This document shows positions 35,005 to 44,159 of a stretch of 64,000 nt of DNA, in pieces. The stretch spans positions 1-64,000 of the forward strand of contig JBMORW010000030.1 of the NCBI GenBank assembly GCA_049322695.1, written 5' to 3'. Source of the stretch: CALGKJ01 sp049322695. Lineage in GTDB: Bacteria; Bacillota; Clostridia; Lutisporales; Lutisporaceae. The position numbers and the translations under genes are program-made. Positions within the stretch are counted from its first letter, which is position 1. Every line of letters begins with the position of its first letter. The notes under the pieces were generated by a model that searched no databases, had not been told where the DNA came from, and worked only from the letters and a program-made list of their open reading frames with translations.

Positions 35005-35937
35005 TTAAGGTATCCTAAATATTATTTTCTGCTCAATTAAATCAAAAGTGACTAGTAAATTGTTTTTCCAAAGCTGGTCAGAGTTTAACTCAATCATTGT
35101 TGGATAAGGTAATCCATCAGCATGTGCAAGATCGTTTACCTCAGCCACATCATAAAGTGATATATTAATACTACCTATTTTCAGGGGAACATCCAAAAAC
35201 TCTCTTGGTTTATCAGACATTGAGTTCTTGCTATTGGGATTAAATATATATGAGTAGTTTTTTCCTGTATCCAGATATACTGTTATTGGTTTACCTTTAA
35301 GCTCTGCTTCAAAAAAAGGCAAAGTTTCCTGACCTTTACTTGTTGTTTTATAAAGTGGCAGTACAACATATTTATTTGAATCCAACTTTGAATAGTCAAT
35401 AGGATTATTACTGATCCCAATTTTACGTCCAGCATAATCCAGGGTAATAATTTTGGATTCAAAATAAGCTAAGCCTATTAATCCATTAAACTTTCTTGAT
35501 GAAAACATTGACCAATCAGATATACTGGTCTCTATATCTTTATAGGTATCCCCAAATACACTTATTTCATTAATCAATACACGTTTTTCCCACCCGCGAT
35601 GAGAGCCATCTCTGTTAAGAGCTTCAGTTTTACCTATAATAGTATAGTTAATTTTATCCTCTATAACATTTGTTAATAATAATCCTGTTCCGCAACCTGT
35701 ATCAAACCCCAGCCTATACACATTACTTTCTATTTTGACAGGTATTTCTGGGCAGCTTCTATCACCAGGCCAGTTAAAAGTAAGTCTATAGATTTCACCT
35801 TGTTCATATCCTAAATCACGAATCCATGTTTTATCTGCTGATAGCATCGACATGTAACTATACCCTAAATATACGGTTGTTGATACTACTAAAGCGGATA
35901 GTAAAATTATTATTATAACATGTTTTTTTAATTTCAT
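35005..35937 (-). CDS. Membrane-anchored retropepsin-like aspartyl protease homologue with two DTG motifs
   Basis: A 310-residue protein with an N-terminal hydrophobic anchor (about 6-30) and an extracytoplasmic region. Two Asp-Thr-Gly motifs are visible, LGFDTGCGTGLLLT and VYLDTGKNYSYIF, about 140 residues apart. FNGLIGLAYFESKIITLDYAGRKIGI is the flap-to-core pattern of retropepsin-like bacterial proteases. Having two DTG lobes in one chain is reminiscent of pepsin. Activity is unproven. ATG 35937 is the likeliest start; the frame extends to 35964. Confidence 0.65.
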   Translation of the reverse strand: MKLKKHVIIIILLSALVVSTTVYLGYSYMSMLSADKTWIRDLGYEQGEIYRLTFNWPGDRSCPEIPVKIESNVYRLGFDTGCGTGLLLTNVIEDKINYTIIGKTEALNRDGSHRGWEKRVLINEISVFGDTYKDIETSISDWSMFSSRKFNGLIGLAYFESKIITLDYAGRKIGISNNPIDYSKLDSNKYVVLPLYKTTSKGQETLPFFEAELKGKPITVYLDTGKNYSYIFNPNSKNSMSDKPREFLDVPLKIGSINISLYDVAEVNDLAHADGLPYPTMIELNSDQLWKNNLLVTFDLIEQKIIFRIP

Positions 35938-36040
35938 TTCTTCACCATACCTCATTTCACCCATGTACCTTTTTTATGTCAATCTACTTTTAATGTGTGT
36001 AAACTTATACGGCTCACTCCCATAAGAATAAATAAAGCTA

Positions 36041-37357
36041 TTATTTATATTGTGAGAGTATTCTATACAATTCTTCAATAGCTTTTTCCTGATCAATCAG
36101 ATAATCAGGTATTAAAGCAGGTTCATTGTGCTTCTCGACTGCAGGTCTGGAAAACTGCTTATAGGTTAGAGAAAAGGAGAGCTTACTATAAGGAAGCTGG
36201 AAGGTTAGTACATCCCCATAGGCTGAAGGTCTATTTCCTGATGGTTCCCCAATTACCTTGCATAAATTATTATCTCTTAGTAATACTGCAAACCACGTAG
36301 CGGAGCTAAATGTAGACTTTGATGTTATCACATATACATCCCCATTGAAAAGTAAATCTTCATATTTATTATTTTTAGTAGAACTTACTTCTTCACCTAC
36401 AGCCCAATATTTGAGTCTAACCTTTCCGCCAAAATCCATGTAGCTGTCTACAGGAAGATATTTTATAAATTCATTTGCAACAGCAGAATTTCCGCCTCCA
36501 TTTTTTCTTAAGTCAACTGCAATATATTTTATAGCATTGCTTTTCACATCGGCAAAAAAATCCCTTAAGGTGTTTTTATATTTATCATTATACCGGCAGC
36601 TATCTAGAGTCAATATTCCAATGCTTTTATCTCGATCAACTATATATCTGACAAAGTCAGGCTTTATGTTATCACTTTTTAATTCTTCAAAACTGTAATA
36701 CTCAGATTCAAAGGCTCCATTGTTGCTAAACGTTAATTGGACTTTATCATAGCATTCAACACCCAACCAGTTTAGCCCGCTGCTTCTTCTTAAATATTTA
36801 GGAAAATTATGCTCAGCGTAGTATATGTTTTCATAGGAGAATTGGGATAAAAATCTCTTGTACAGGTCTTTTACTTCAATATCGTTTATTTTTACTAATC
36901 TTTGTCCCTTGCGGGAGCTGCTGCTGCATATTAATTCACCGCCCGACAGCTTAAAATCTATGTTTAAGAGCTTCTTGTCATCGCAGTAATAGTACATGGC
37001 AGAATGAGCATCATCCAGCTGCTTAAGAATCCTGCTTCCGGACTGCCATACATCTAGAACTGTTGGGTGTTCGGGCATATTTTGAGTTTCCTCGTTATAT
37101 TGTGATAATACTTTCTCAGGTAAGCTATTGACGGCTGAAAAGTGGCGATCCTTTATCAAAGTTATTAAATATTTCAACTCTGCATGTGCCTCTTCAACTG
37201 TTAGTTTCTCATTAATAGGCAGGGTATTCTCCATGCTATTCCAGCTTGTTGTGCTCCTATATGGATTTATATAAATTGCAATTGCACATAAAAAAGCCAG
37301 GGTAACTATAATAGCAATTAGTACTTTGAAAATTCTGGTCTTGATAAATCTTTTCAT
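36041..37357 (-). CDS. S41 family (tail-specific protease-like) peptidase
   Basis: A 438-residue protein with an N-terminal membrane anchor (about 8-30). The S41 core shows YIAVDLRKNGGGNSAV and VYVITSKSTFSSATWFAVLL, which place the catalytic Ser and its supporting residues. No PDZ domain is obvious between anchor and core. It is probably an extracellular serine peptidase. It lies next to the S51 peptidase gene on the same strand. Confidence 0.85.
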   Translation of the reverse strand: MKRFIKTRIFKVLIAIIVTLAFLCAIAIYINPYRSTTSWNSMENTLPINEKLTVEEAHAELKYLITLIKDRHFSAVNSLPEKVLSQYNEETQNMPEHPTVLDVWQSGSRILKQLDDAHSAMYYYCDDKKLLNIDFKLSGGELICSSSSRKGQRLVKINDIEVKDLYKRFLSQFSYENIYYAEHNFPKYLRRSSGLNWLGVECYDKVQLTFSNNGAFESEYYSFEELKSDNIKPDFVRYIVDRDKSIGILTLDSCRYNDKYKNTLRDFFADVKSNAIKYIAVDLRKNGGGNSAVANEFIKYLPVDSYMDFGGKVRLKYWAVGEEVSSTKNNKYEDLLFNGDVYVITSKSTFSSATWFAVLLRDNNLCKVIGEPSGNRPSAYGDVLTFQLPYSKLSFSLTYKQFSRPAVEKHNEPALIPDYLIDQEKAIEELYRILSQYK

Positions 37358-37366
37358 ATATACCCC

Positions 37367-38035
37367 CTATTTACTATTAAAAGTTATTACATCACCTAAT
37401 AGCAGGATTGTGCCATCCTCGATAATTATTGCACCATTATCTTTAATGCCATAAACCAAATCTGTTTTTTCCTTCAGTACCCTTTTGATACACTTATTTT
37501 GTATATTAGTGTCCTCGTAATGTACTTCAATATAGAAGTCTTTCTTTATAAGTCCCAATCCTGGGAAATACATAAATTCAGTGTAATCCTCGTCAGGTGA
37601 TACATGATAGTTTTCAAGCTGCATCAAAGCACCTGCACTGGCACCCATAACAATTCTTCTACCAGCTATACTGTTGGCCAGTCCTTTTTCCAATACACGC
37701 AGGACAGCCATTTCCGGAAGGCCTCCTGTCAAAAATGCTATATCACTGTTCTCTATTATGCTTTTCATCTCTTCTTCAGAGTGTTCAAAATAATTCAGCC
37801 AAATAATATTATCTTCTGATATGCCTAACTGCACGAATGGGTCAACTATTTCACCATAGTACTTTCCAAAGCTTCTGCTATATGCATTCTGCCATTCGTC
37901 ATTATTACTTATCCACCTTTCACTGAATGCAAAAGGAATAACAACAACTTTGTCGTTAGAGCTGATATATTTTAGTATAGTATCCTTAATCCATTCTTCG
38001 TGGAAATTATACTGGCTCAATAATATATTTATCAT
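37367..38035 (-). CDS. S51 family peptidase (dipeptidase E/cyanophycinase-like)
   Basis: A 222-residue class-I glutamine-amidotransferase-like serine peptidase. The nucleophile elbow is MGASAGALMQ, preceded by FLTGGLPEMAVL, and HYEDT could supply the His. It probably cleaves Asp-X dipeptides or is a related hydrolase. Its start overlaps the end of the SdpI-like gene by four bases (ATGA), so the two are translationally coupled. Confidence 0.85.
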   Translation of the reverse strand: MINILLSQYNFHEEWIKDTILKYISSNDKVVVIPFAFSERWISNNDEWQNAYSRSFGKYYGEIVDPFVQLGISEDNIIWLNYFEHSEEEMKSIIENSDIAFLTGGLPEMAVLRVLEKGLANSIAGRRIVMGASAGALMQLENYHVSPDEDYTEFMYFPGLGLIKKDFYIEVHYEDTNIQNKCIKRVLKEKTDLVYGIKDNGAIIIEDGTILLLGDVITFNSK

Positions 38036-38412
38036 ATAGATTCCTTCCTGTTTCCATTTTTGTCAAACCGTTTCCTTAAAGCAATTTCAGTAGGTATAAT
38101 TGGAGAAAAAAGACCTACTAATTGAATTATATTGAGTATGATTACGAATTGCCCCAGCTTTTCCAGATCGAGATTTCTATAGATAATCAGCACGACAGCG
38201 GACAATATGCCTAAGGGTATTCCTGTATAAAGCCAGATTTTACCTGCGTACTTGTGTGCAAAATTCCATGTTTCTTGACTTTTCATTGACCAGGAAGTCC
38301 TATATCCATAGGCAAAATTGATAGTTTTTGGAGGATGTTTTCTCCATAATAGCCCGAACCCTACCAGGGTTGCAGGAATAAGCATCAATGTTATAAAGAA
38401 GAATATGACCAT
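38032..38412 (-). CDS. SdpI family membrane protein
   Basis: A 126-residue membrane protein with three to four hydrophobic segments. NFAYGYRTSWSMKSQETWNFAHKYAG is the SdpI-family signature; SdpI is the immunity/signal protein for the Sdp killing factor in Bacillus. No sdpC-like toxin gene is nearby, so an immunity role here is speculative. It overlaps the downstream S51 gene by four bases. Confidence 0.8.
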   Translation of the reverse strand: MVIFFFITLMLIPATLVGFGLLWRKHPPKTINFAYGYRTSWSMKSQETWNFAHKYAGKIWLYTGIPLGILSAVVLIIYRNLDLEKLGQFVIILNIIQLVGLFSPIIPTEIALRKRFDKNGNRKESI

Positions 38413-38445
38413 AAGATACCTCCAATGTATAAATGTTATTATATT

Positions 38446-39213
38446 TTATTGTACCATCTGTTCTTCTTTATGACAGAGTCTGTCTTTCAGCAAAATTAAT
38501 GCAATACCTATTATCAGAAGTATAATAGATATGAACTGCGATGTTGACAGTATCCCGATGCTGCCCCTGTGATCGTTTCTGAAAAACTCTATTATGAATC
38601 TTCCGACACTATAAAGCACCAGATATAAAGCACCTATGTTTCCTTTGTTGCTGGTTTTTCGCGCATATATTATCAATACAGCGGCAATGAGGAAGCTTCC
38701 TGCGCTTGAGAACAGTTGAGTAGGGATAAGCTTAACACCATTAGGGGCATAAGGTGAATTGTGAAATGCTATACCACAGATAGAATCAGTTTCGCGTCCA
38801 TAGCAGCATCCTGCCAGAAAGCAGCCTATTCTTCCAAAGCCCTGAGCTAAAGCTACTGATGGCGCCGCCAGATTAAAATACTGCATAAAACTAACCTTTT
38901 TGAATCTGCAATACAATATTGCTGCCGCTACCCCGCCGATTATACCTCCATATATTACAAATCCGCCTGATGACAGGATAAGAGAAGGGTCCGCAATTAT
39001 GGATTTTATTTCAACTATACAATATAGAAGCTTTGCTCCCGCAACACCGCTTATAAGTGTTACAATCCCCAGACCATAGATTATATCTTCATCAAGGTCA
39101 TATTTTTTCGCTCTTTTTACAGCCATTAGCAGGGCAAATGCCACTCCAATCGCTATCATCAACCCATAGCCGTGTATCGTTATGGGCCCCAGCTTTAATA
39201 TATCGTTGTACAT
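38446..39213 (-). CDS. lgt: Prolipoprotein diacylglyceryl transferase
   Basis: A 255-residue polytopic enzyme that transfers diacylglycerol from phosphatidylglycerol to the lipobox Cys of prolipoproteins. The signature GFGRIGCFLAGCCYGRE is present, with YGGIIGGV before it and RFIIEFFRNDHRG near the end. The hydrophobic helix layout is normal. AAAGGGG precedes ATG 39213. The first step of lipoprotein maturation would apply to the lipoprotein at 11.6-12.3 kb. It lies 15 bases after the PIG-L fragment. Confidence 0.92.
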   Translation of the reverse strand: MYNDILKLGPITIHGYGLMIAIGVAFALLMAVKRAKKYDLDEDIIYGLGIVTLISGVAGAKLLYCIVEIKSIIADPSLILSSGGFVIYGGIIGGVAAAILYCRFKKVSFMQYFNLAAPSVALAQGFGRIGCFLAGCCYGRETDSICGIAFHNSPYAPNGVKLIPTQLFSSAGSFLIAAVLIIYARKTSNKGNIGALYLVLYSVGRFIIEFFRNDHRGSIGILSTSQFISIILLIIGIALILLKDRLCHKEEQMVQ

Positions 39214-39227
39214 TTTTCAATCCCCTT

Positions 39228-39653
39228 TCAAATAAAACTGTTGAAGTCGCTATAACAGCAAGCTGTTATGCTTAAGTTTAACGGCTTCAGAAGGGGATTT
39301 GTACCCCCACTGAAGTTTGAAATTTTAACTGAATTATGCTCCCTCCTATAGAGGATGGGAGAATTCCCCTCTGCATCATAGCTGCTCCATGAATCTGACT
39401 TACCGTCAGGTAAATCAAGGAAGCTTAAGGATGAAGCACCCAGTAGTTTACTTACATTGCTCATTTTCACTGTTCTAACCTCTGCTATCGTTTCAGCTGT
39501 CGCAATATCCGGGTGCCTTATTCTGCAAGCTTCACCCCGGGTAGCACAAATTAAATGTGTCTTCATGCCAGGTTCTCCAGCTCTATACAATAAGCCTGCA
39601 ATGGATATCTCATCATCAGGATGAGGGAATACCCCTAAAATAGTTTGTGCCAT
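39228..39653 (-). pseudogene. N-terminal fragment of a PIG-L/LmbE deacetylase
   Basis: The first 85 or so residues match the PIG-L/LmbE N-acetylglucosamine deacetylase fold (LGVFPHPDDEISIAGLL, then ATRGEACR, then LDLPDG). The family normally has about 220-250 residues and a second HPDH metal motif, which is absent here. The last 55 residues are unrelated. An ATAACAGC/GCTGTTAT hairpin lies in the last codons. It is therefore probably a truncated gene. A start at ATG 39653 with AAAGGAAG is intact. Confidence 0.75.
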
Positions 39654-39791
39654 AAGAATCTTCCTTTTCTATAATTAAAATAAACACCGTGATATTCTCT
39701 ACAAAAGACCTTTGTTGCTATATTTATGCTTTAATGCTTGTCCCCAGTATATTATAAGTAAGTACACTCAGTATATACTCTTTAGAATTAA

Positions 39792-40277
39792 CTAATAAAT
39801 AAAAGTTGATTTAACCCTTTTGGATTTTTTGAAATATAAAAGAGCTACAATAGCAATTGCTAAGTAATATATAATATGAACTATTGCCAATTCTGTAAAA
39901 GTAAAGAGGTATCCTGCCATATATGCAATAGCTATTGATTTCACTAAGTTAAAGGCTAAGTTTATATACAAAAAACGTATTATCAGTTCTATAAATTTCG
40001 TGCTCCTCTTAAACAGGTGCTTTAGAATGGAAAATAGCATTACCAGATTTATAGAATCAACTAATACAAGTATTAAAAAAGAAGTTATATTTACCACGGC
40101 AGTTTTATAATCAATATTCGTGAAATTTATTAATGAGTATATTATGATGACTGTGTAAAATATCACACTTATAATCAGTCTGACAAAATATAATACTAAT
40201 AGAACATTAGCAATTATTAGAAAACCTCCAAACCGGGTTTTTTCCATATAACTCTTTTGACCTGCTTCAATATCCAT
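39792..40277 (-). CDS. DUF2569-like membrane protein
   Basis: A 161-residue membrane protein with four hydrophobic segments. GGFLIIANVLLVLYFVRLIISV followed by a short cytoplasmic loop and a paired-helix C-terminus resembles DUF2569 proteins; the assignment is tentative. AGGAGGAG lies seven bases before ATG 40277, so the ATG at 40307 is not the start. The function is unknown. Confidence 0.6.
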   Translation of the reverse strand: MDIEAGQKSYMEKTRFGGFLIIANVLLVLYFVRLIISVIFYTVIIIYSLINFTNIDYKTAVVNITSFLILVLVDSINLVMLFSILKHLFKRSTKFIELIIRFLYINLAFNLVKSIAIAYMAGYLFTFTELAIVHIIYYLAIAIVALLYFKKSKRVKSTFIY

Positions 40278-40349
40278 CAGTATTCTCCTCCTTAGCGTAA
40301 CAGTCAAATATATTGCTCCTAATCGGTGATGTTATGTAATGTGTCTCCG

Positions 40350-40568
40350 TTATTTATCCTTAGACGTATCTTTCTCCTCGGTAAAATCTAGAAATCTGGT
40401 TCCCAGTATATACACAATAAGAGGGAAGTAGCTTGCCATCATCCCAAGCATAATCATAATTCCTGCGCTTGATTCACCAACAGCTAATATTGAGGATAGT
40501 ATAAAACCAACAAATCCTCCTAGTATGGGACATGCAAATAAATACAGATTAAAATCGCTTTTGCTCAT
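40350..40568 (-). CDS. 72-residue membrane protein
   Basis: Two hydrophobic segments (LYLFACPILGGFVGFILSSIL and IMIMLGMMASYFPLIVYILG) are followed by a charged C-terminus (TEEKDTSKDK). The frame opens at GTG 40580, which overlaps AGGAG, so ATG 40568 is the more likely start. No family is recognised. It stands between a nucleotidyltransferase and a DUF2569-like gene. Confidence 0.6.
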   Translation of the reverse strand: MSKSDFNLYLFACPILGGFVGFILSSILAVGESSAGIMIMLGMMASYFPLIVYILGTRFLDFTEEKDTSKDK

Positions 40569-40612
40569 AAATTCTTTCACTCCTAAATTTACTTCTTGAA
40601 GTCGGTGTTATT

Positions 40613-41269
40613 TTACACTTTTATATCAGCCCATGGATGTCCTGTAGGATACATGGTAATTAAAGCATTCAATAGCCATTGTTTCTGTTCAGAGTCCATA
40701 GCACAAATTACTTCATCATAATCCAATTGATATCCATCACGTTCAATGTCTGTAGATTTATACAGCAGTACTAACTCCGGAGCTAAATACGGAATACCGA
40801 TGCGTGTCAATACTGCCCTTGATAATGACCTGGTCAAGCTTTTATTTCTGGCATAAAGAAAATCTATTTTAGTTCTATCGTTAAATAGAAACTCAAGAAA
40901 ATTAAGCCTAGTTTGACCACTGTGGTCAAACTCTAAATAATACATATCTTCTTGGCTGCATGGAGAAAGCTTTACCAGCTCACAATCACTCTTCTTACAA
41001 AAAATGTTACGCTTTATCCTTAACTGATTATTTATATCATTTATTTTATGTACCACGCCATTACCACACATTTCATAGATATCCCATCCCAGAGACTTCA
41101 TATAAAGAATTATTTTATCTCTGTCATTCCAGTACACCGAAATATCAATATCTCCATGTGCTCTGATTTCTCTGTCTAAAAAGAGTTCTATTGCATATCC
41201 ACCACAAAATGCATAATCAAAATTTCCGTCATTCAATAATAGTTTTGCTTCGGCTATAAGATGATTCAA
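40613..41269 (-). CDS. Lincosamide/aminoglycoside-type nucleotidyltransferase
   Basis: A 218-residue protein with CGGYAIELFLDREIRAHGDID, the pattern of LnuA-like or aminoglycoside nucleotidyltransferases (GG start and paired Asp: DIDIS). The rest is helical with an ERDG..DYDEV segment. The natural substrate is unknown; a resistance function is possible but not demonstrable. It is the second nucleotidyltransferase-type gene in the accessory run. Confidence 0.75.
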   Translation of the reverse strand: MNHLIAEAKLLLNDGNFDYAFCGGYAIELFLDREIRAHGDIDISVYWNDRDKIILYMKSLGWDIYEMCGNGVVHKINDINNQLRIKRNIFCKKSDCELVKLSPCSQEDMYYLEFDHSGQTRLNFLEFLFNDRTKIDFLYARNKSLTRSLSRAVLTRIGIPYLAPELVLLYKSTDIERDGYQLDYDEVICAMDSEQKQWLLNALITMYPTGHPWADIKV

Positions 41270-41306
41270 AATTGTACTCCTCCAGTATGATTAGACTAGA
41301 TACACA

Positions 41307-41792
41307 TTATTGTATAGTTTTTATAACCTTTTCTTCAATTTTATTTGGACCAAAATATATTCCTTCTACTAATCGTGATACTCCAGAGCCAGTATAAAAA
41401 TGATAAAGCAGCTCGAATCTTCCATCTCTATTTAAATCTATAACCTTCATATCAGTAATTCCATTGCCACCCCAGTAGCTTCCTAATGCGTTAATAATAC
41501 CATCCTTGATGATATAATCCTGCCCTTTCATGTGAGAGCCATCAGTGACTTTATATACTTGGGCATGCAGCTTTGAGTAAATCTCATTTGTTGTTGTTTC
41601 TATCAAAGGAAACTTTGCTTCTGGATTCATATTGGGGTTATCCTTTATAATATAATCTCTGATTAATTGCTCAGCTTCGTTAACTGAAAGCTTCAAGTTT
41701 GGCTTAACAGAAATCTCATTATTAGAAAAAGTATAAAAAATGAAGATAAGCAAAATAACTAATATGATAAAAACAAACATGTATTTTCTCAA
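41307..41792 (-). CDS. Membrane-anchored hypothetical protein
   Basis: A 161-residue protein. The N-terminal 20-25 residues form a hydrophobic anchor (YMFVFIILVILLIFIFYTF) and the remainder is extracytoplasmic, ending in a calcium-like segment (DLNRDGRFELLYHFY). The frame opens at 41843, but GGGAG lies eight bases before TTG 41792, the better start. No family is recognised. Confidence 0.6.
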   Translation of the reverse strand: MRKYMFVFIILVILLIFIFYTFSNNEISVKPNLKLSVNEAEQLIRDYIIKDNPNMNPEAKFPLIETTTNEIYSKLHAQVYKVTDGSHMKGQDYIIKDGIINALGSYWGGNGITDMKVIDLNRDGRFELLYHFYTGSGVSRLVEGIYFGPNKIEEKVIKTIQ

Positions 41793-41952
41793 ATGACACA
41801 CTCCCACAAATATTTTATATTTATTCTGTATGTCGGATTTCACATAACAAGGGTAATAGAGACGTTTAAAAAATGTCGCTAATACGATTATAACCGTATC
41901 TGCAACATATTTCCATAATTACCTATACATACTATTGTTGCAACAAATAAAA

Positions 41953-41982
41953 AGAGTGAATACAATTCAATGTATTCACTCT
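41953..41982 (-). terminator. Terminator of the AOR gene
   Basis: AGAGTGAATACA and TGTATTCACTCT pair over 12 bp around a six-base loop. On the minus strand the stem is followed by TTTTTATTTG. It lies 12 bases beyond the stop of the oxidoreductase gene. Confidence 0.8.
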
Positions 41983-41993
41983 ATGCTACTGTC

Positions 41994-44147
41994 CTATAGA
42001 TGCTTTTTAACTACTTCGATTACCTCAGGAAGATCCATGCCGATGTTCTTGAGGTGCTCTATTGTAGGTACGCCGTCCATTGTCCAGCCCCTGCGCTTGT
42101 ATACTGCATCAGTAAGCTTCTCGTATTGGCTTTCTCTGTATTCTCGCATAATCTTGATTTTTTCTTCTGTGGATTTGCCTTCAGGGTCGATACCTACAAG
42201 CTCCTTAAGCTGCTTATCGTAGCGCTCCTGACGGGATTCGTATTCCTCTACGGTTACGGGACCCATTGCACGGTAAGGGATAGCATCGTGTACCCTCTTG
42301 CCGTAGCCCATTCTTATATTGAATATTCTCTGGAAGTTGTATACTCTTTCAGATTGCCTTATAAGCTCTTGCTTGTCTATGTTCTTACCTGTAACTCCAT
42401 TGAATATGTCCACATAGTTCTGTACATGCTCTGGTATCTTTGCAGGCTCGTCAGAGGTCTTGTTGCTTTCAGGAATAATATCGTTCCATGGAAGCTTGCA
42501 GAGACCGTTAAGTCCGAACCATGTTCTGAACATCGGGAAGTAGTGCAGAGCTTCCGCTTTATCCTCAAAGGTTGGAATCTGGTTGTTTACCATATCCATA
42601 AATATCAGCCATGCCTCATCATGCTGAGGGCCTTTGTTTGTAAGACCATAGCCGCCTTGTTGAGCCAAGGATTCCTTTGGGAGGTATTCGGAGAACTCCA
42701 GACCCTTTTGCTCCATTCCTATATCCTGGAGGAAATTGGGATCCGCACCGTACTCTCTTGCAAATATTTCCTTCATCCTGCGGACGCCCAGTCCTGCTAT
42801 CTTGCCGAAGCCTTCGCCTCTTGCCATCTGGTGTATAAGCTCAAATGCAGCATCTGCATTGCCGAAGCTGAGCTCCAATCCGCCTGTTATTTCCTTGTTT
42901 ATTATTCCGTTTTCGTAGCACTCCATTACAAAGGCGGTAAGTGTACCAAAGGATATGGTATCTATTGCATAGGTATCGCAATAGAAATTAAGCTCCAGTA
43001 TTGCATCGGGATCGAATATACCGCAGTTAGAGCCAAGTCCAGCTGCATTCTCGTACTCAGGACCATCTACTATAACCTTTGTTCCCTTATATGGACCTGT
43101 TTTAACCTCAAAATTATCGACAGCCTTTGCACAGGATAAGCTGCAGCCGTACCAGCAGCCGTCAACCATACCCTGAGTAATCTTATCTCTGAATACATTG
43201 GATGCTATCTTATAAGTGTCCTTATGAGCACCATATTTGTAATTGTGAACGGGAAGGAGGTCGTACTGATCCATTATTTCTATAATATTTGCAGTGCCTA
43301 TCTGTCTCATTCTGCATTGCTTGTCGTCAAAGTCGTGAATTTCCTTATGAAGCTTGATGCCTGTTCTGTTCAGCTTGCCCTGGTCTGCAGGGTTGTTGAG
43401 GTTTCCTTTTACTCCTTCAAACCTGATAACCACAGCTTTTATCTTCTTATCTCTAAAAACAGTACCTATGCCGCCGCGGCCCGCCTGCTTCAATCTTATT
43501 GCTTTCCTTCTTACATCATAGAAGGTAAAGTTGAGAAGACCTATATAAGTATTCTCTGCTGCAGTACCTGCTGATATAACAGATACGTTTCTCTTGTCCT
43601 CCTCTGATTTTGCATACATCTCTGTAAGCTGCTCACCAAGAATATGGCTGTCTATAGCTTCCTCGGGGGCTTCTTCTATCCTTACAGTGCCTTCATTACC
43701 GTCAATTATTATTATTACATCCTTTTCTGCCTTGCCTTGAAGCTCTAGGGCATCGAAGCCGGAGAACTTGAGATAAGGACCAAAATACCCGCCTACATTG
43801 CTGTCCATGGGCATGCCAGTGAGAGGTGAAAGACTCACAACCAGGGACTTGCCTGCGCCAGGGTATTGGGTTATGCCGCCGATAGGTCCGCTGGATATGA
43901 CTATTTCATTTTCCGGGTCATTCCATTTGGTCTCAGGAGTAACAGCATTCCAAAGATACCAAAGGCCGAAGCCCTTTCCTCCGATGAATTTATCCTTCAT
44001 CATTTGCGTTACAGGCTTTTCTTTAATTATATTGTCACTCAGATTGATATATAAAGTTCTGTCTGTATAGCCTTTTTCAATTTTGCCCAGCTCATACTTG
44101 AAGCTATTTAGAAGCTTGTGAGCTGATTTCAACTTTTCTATATTCAT
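41994..44147 (-). CDS. Aldehyde:ferredoxin oxidoreductase family protein
   Basis: A 717-residue enzyme of the tungsten/molybdopterin aldehyde:ferredoxin oxidoreductase (AOR) family, which oxidises aldehydes to acids and reduces ferredoxin. The N-terminal domain is typical (IGGKGFGLWYLW, SGPIGGITQYPGAGKS). Cys residues for the 4Fe-4S cluster are in YGCSLSCAKAVD and later GLCKLPW. The SNVGGYFGPYLKFSGFDALELQGKA segment is family-like. The length is slightly above the usual of about 600-620. It follows a four-cluster ferredoxin gene by 12 bases; the aldehyde substrate is unknown. Proline-derived glutamate semialdehyde is one possibility given the upstream genes. Confidence 0.88.
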   Translation of the reverse strand: MNIEKLKSAHKLLNSFKYELGKIEKGYTDRTLYINLSDNIIKEKPVTQMMKDKFIGGKGFGLWYLWNAVTPETKWNDPENEIVISSGPIGGITQYPGAGKSLVVSLSPLTGMPMDSNVGGYFGPYLKFSGFDALELQGKAEKDVIIIIDGNEGTVRIEEAPEEAIDSHILGEQLTEMYAKSEEDKRNVSVISAGTAAENTYIGLLNFTFYDVRRKAIRLKQAGRGGIGTVFRDKKIKAVVIRFEGVKGNLNNPADQGKLNRTGIKLHKEIHDFDDKQCRMRQIGTANIIEIMDQYDLLPVHNYKYGAHKDTYKIASNVFRDKITQGMVDGCWYGCSLSCAKAVDNFEVKTGPYKGTKVIVDGPEYENAAGLGSNCGIFDPDAILELNFYCDTYAIDTISFGTLTAFVMECYENGIINKEITGGLELSFGNADAAFELIHQMARGEGFGKIAGLGVRRMKEIFAREYGADPNFLQDIGMEQKGLEFSEYLPKESLAQQGGYGLTNKGPQHDEAWLIFMDMVNNQIPTFEDKAEALHYFPMFRTWFGLNGLCKLPWNDIIPESNKTSDEPAKIPEHVQNYVDIFNGVTGKNIDKQELIRQSERVYNFQRIFNIRMGYGKRVHDAIPYRAMGPVTVEEYESRQERYDKQLKELVGIDPEGKSTEEKIKIMREYRESQYEKLTDAVYKRRGWTMDGVPTIEHLKNIGMDLPEVIEVVKKHL

Positions 44148-44159
44148 ATGCCACCTCCG

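Noticed and set aside
42000..43139. Long + strand open frame (379 codons) opposite the AOR gene
   Set aside because: It is the antisense of a conserved enzyme, its product is Cys/Tyr/Leu-rich without domains and it has no ribosome site. It arises from codon bias of the real gene.
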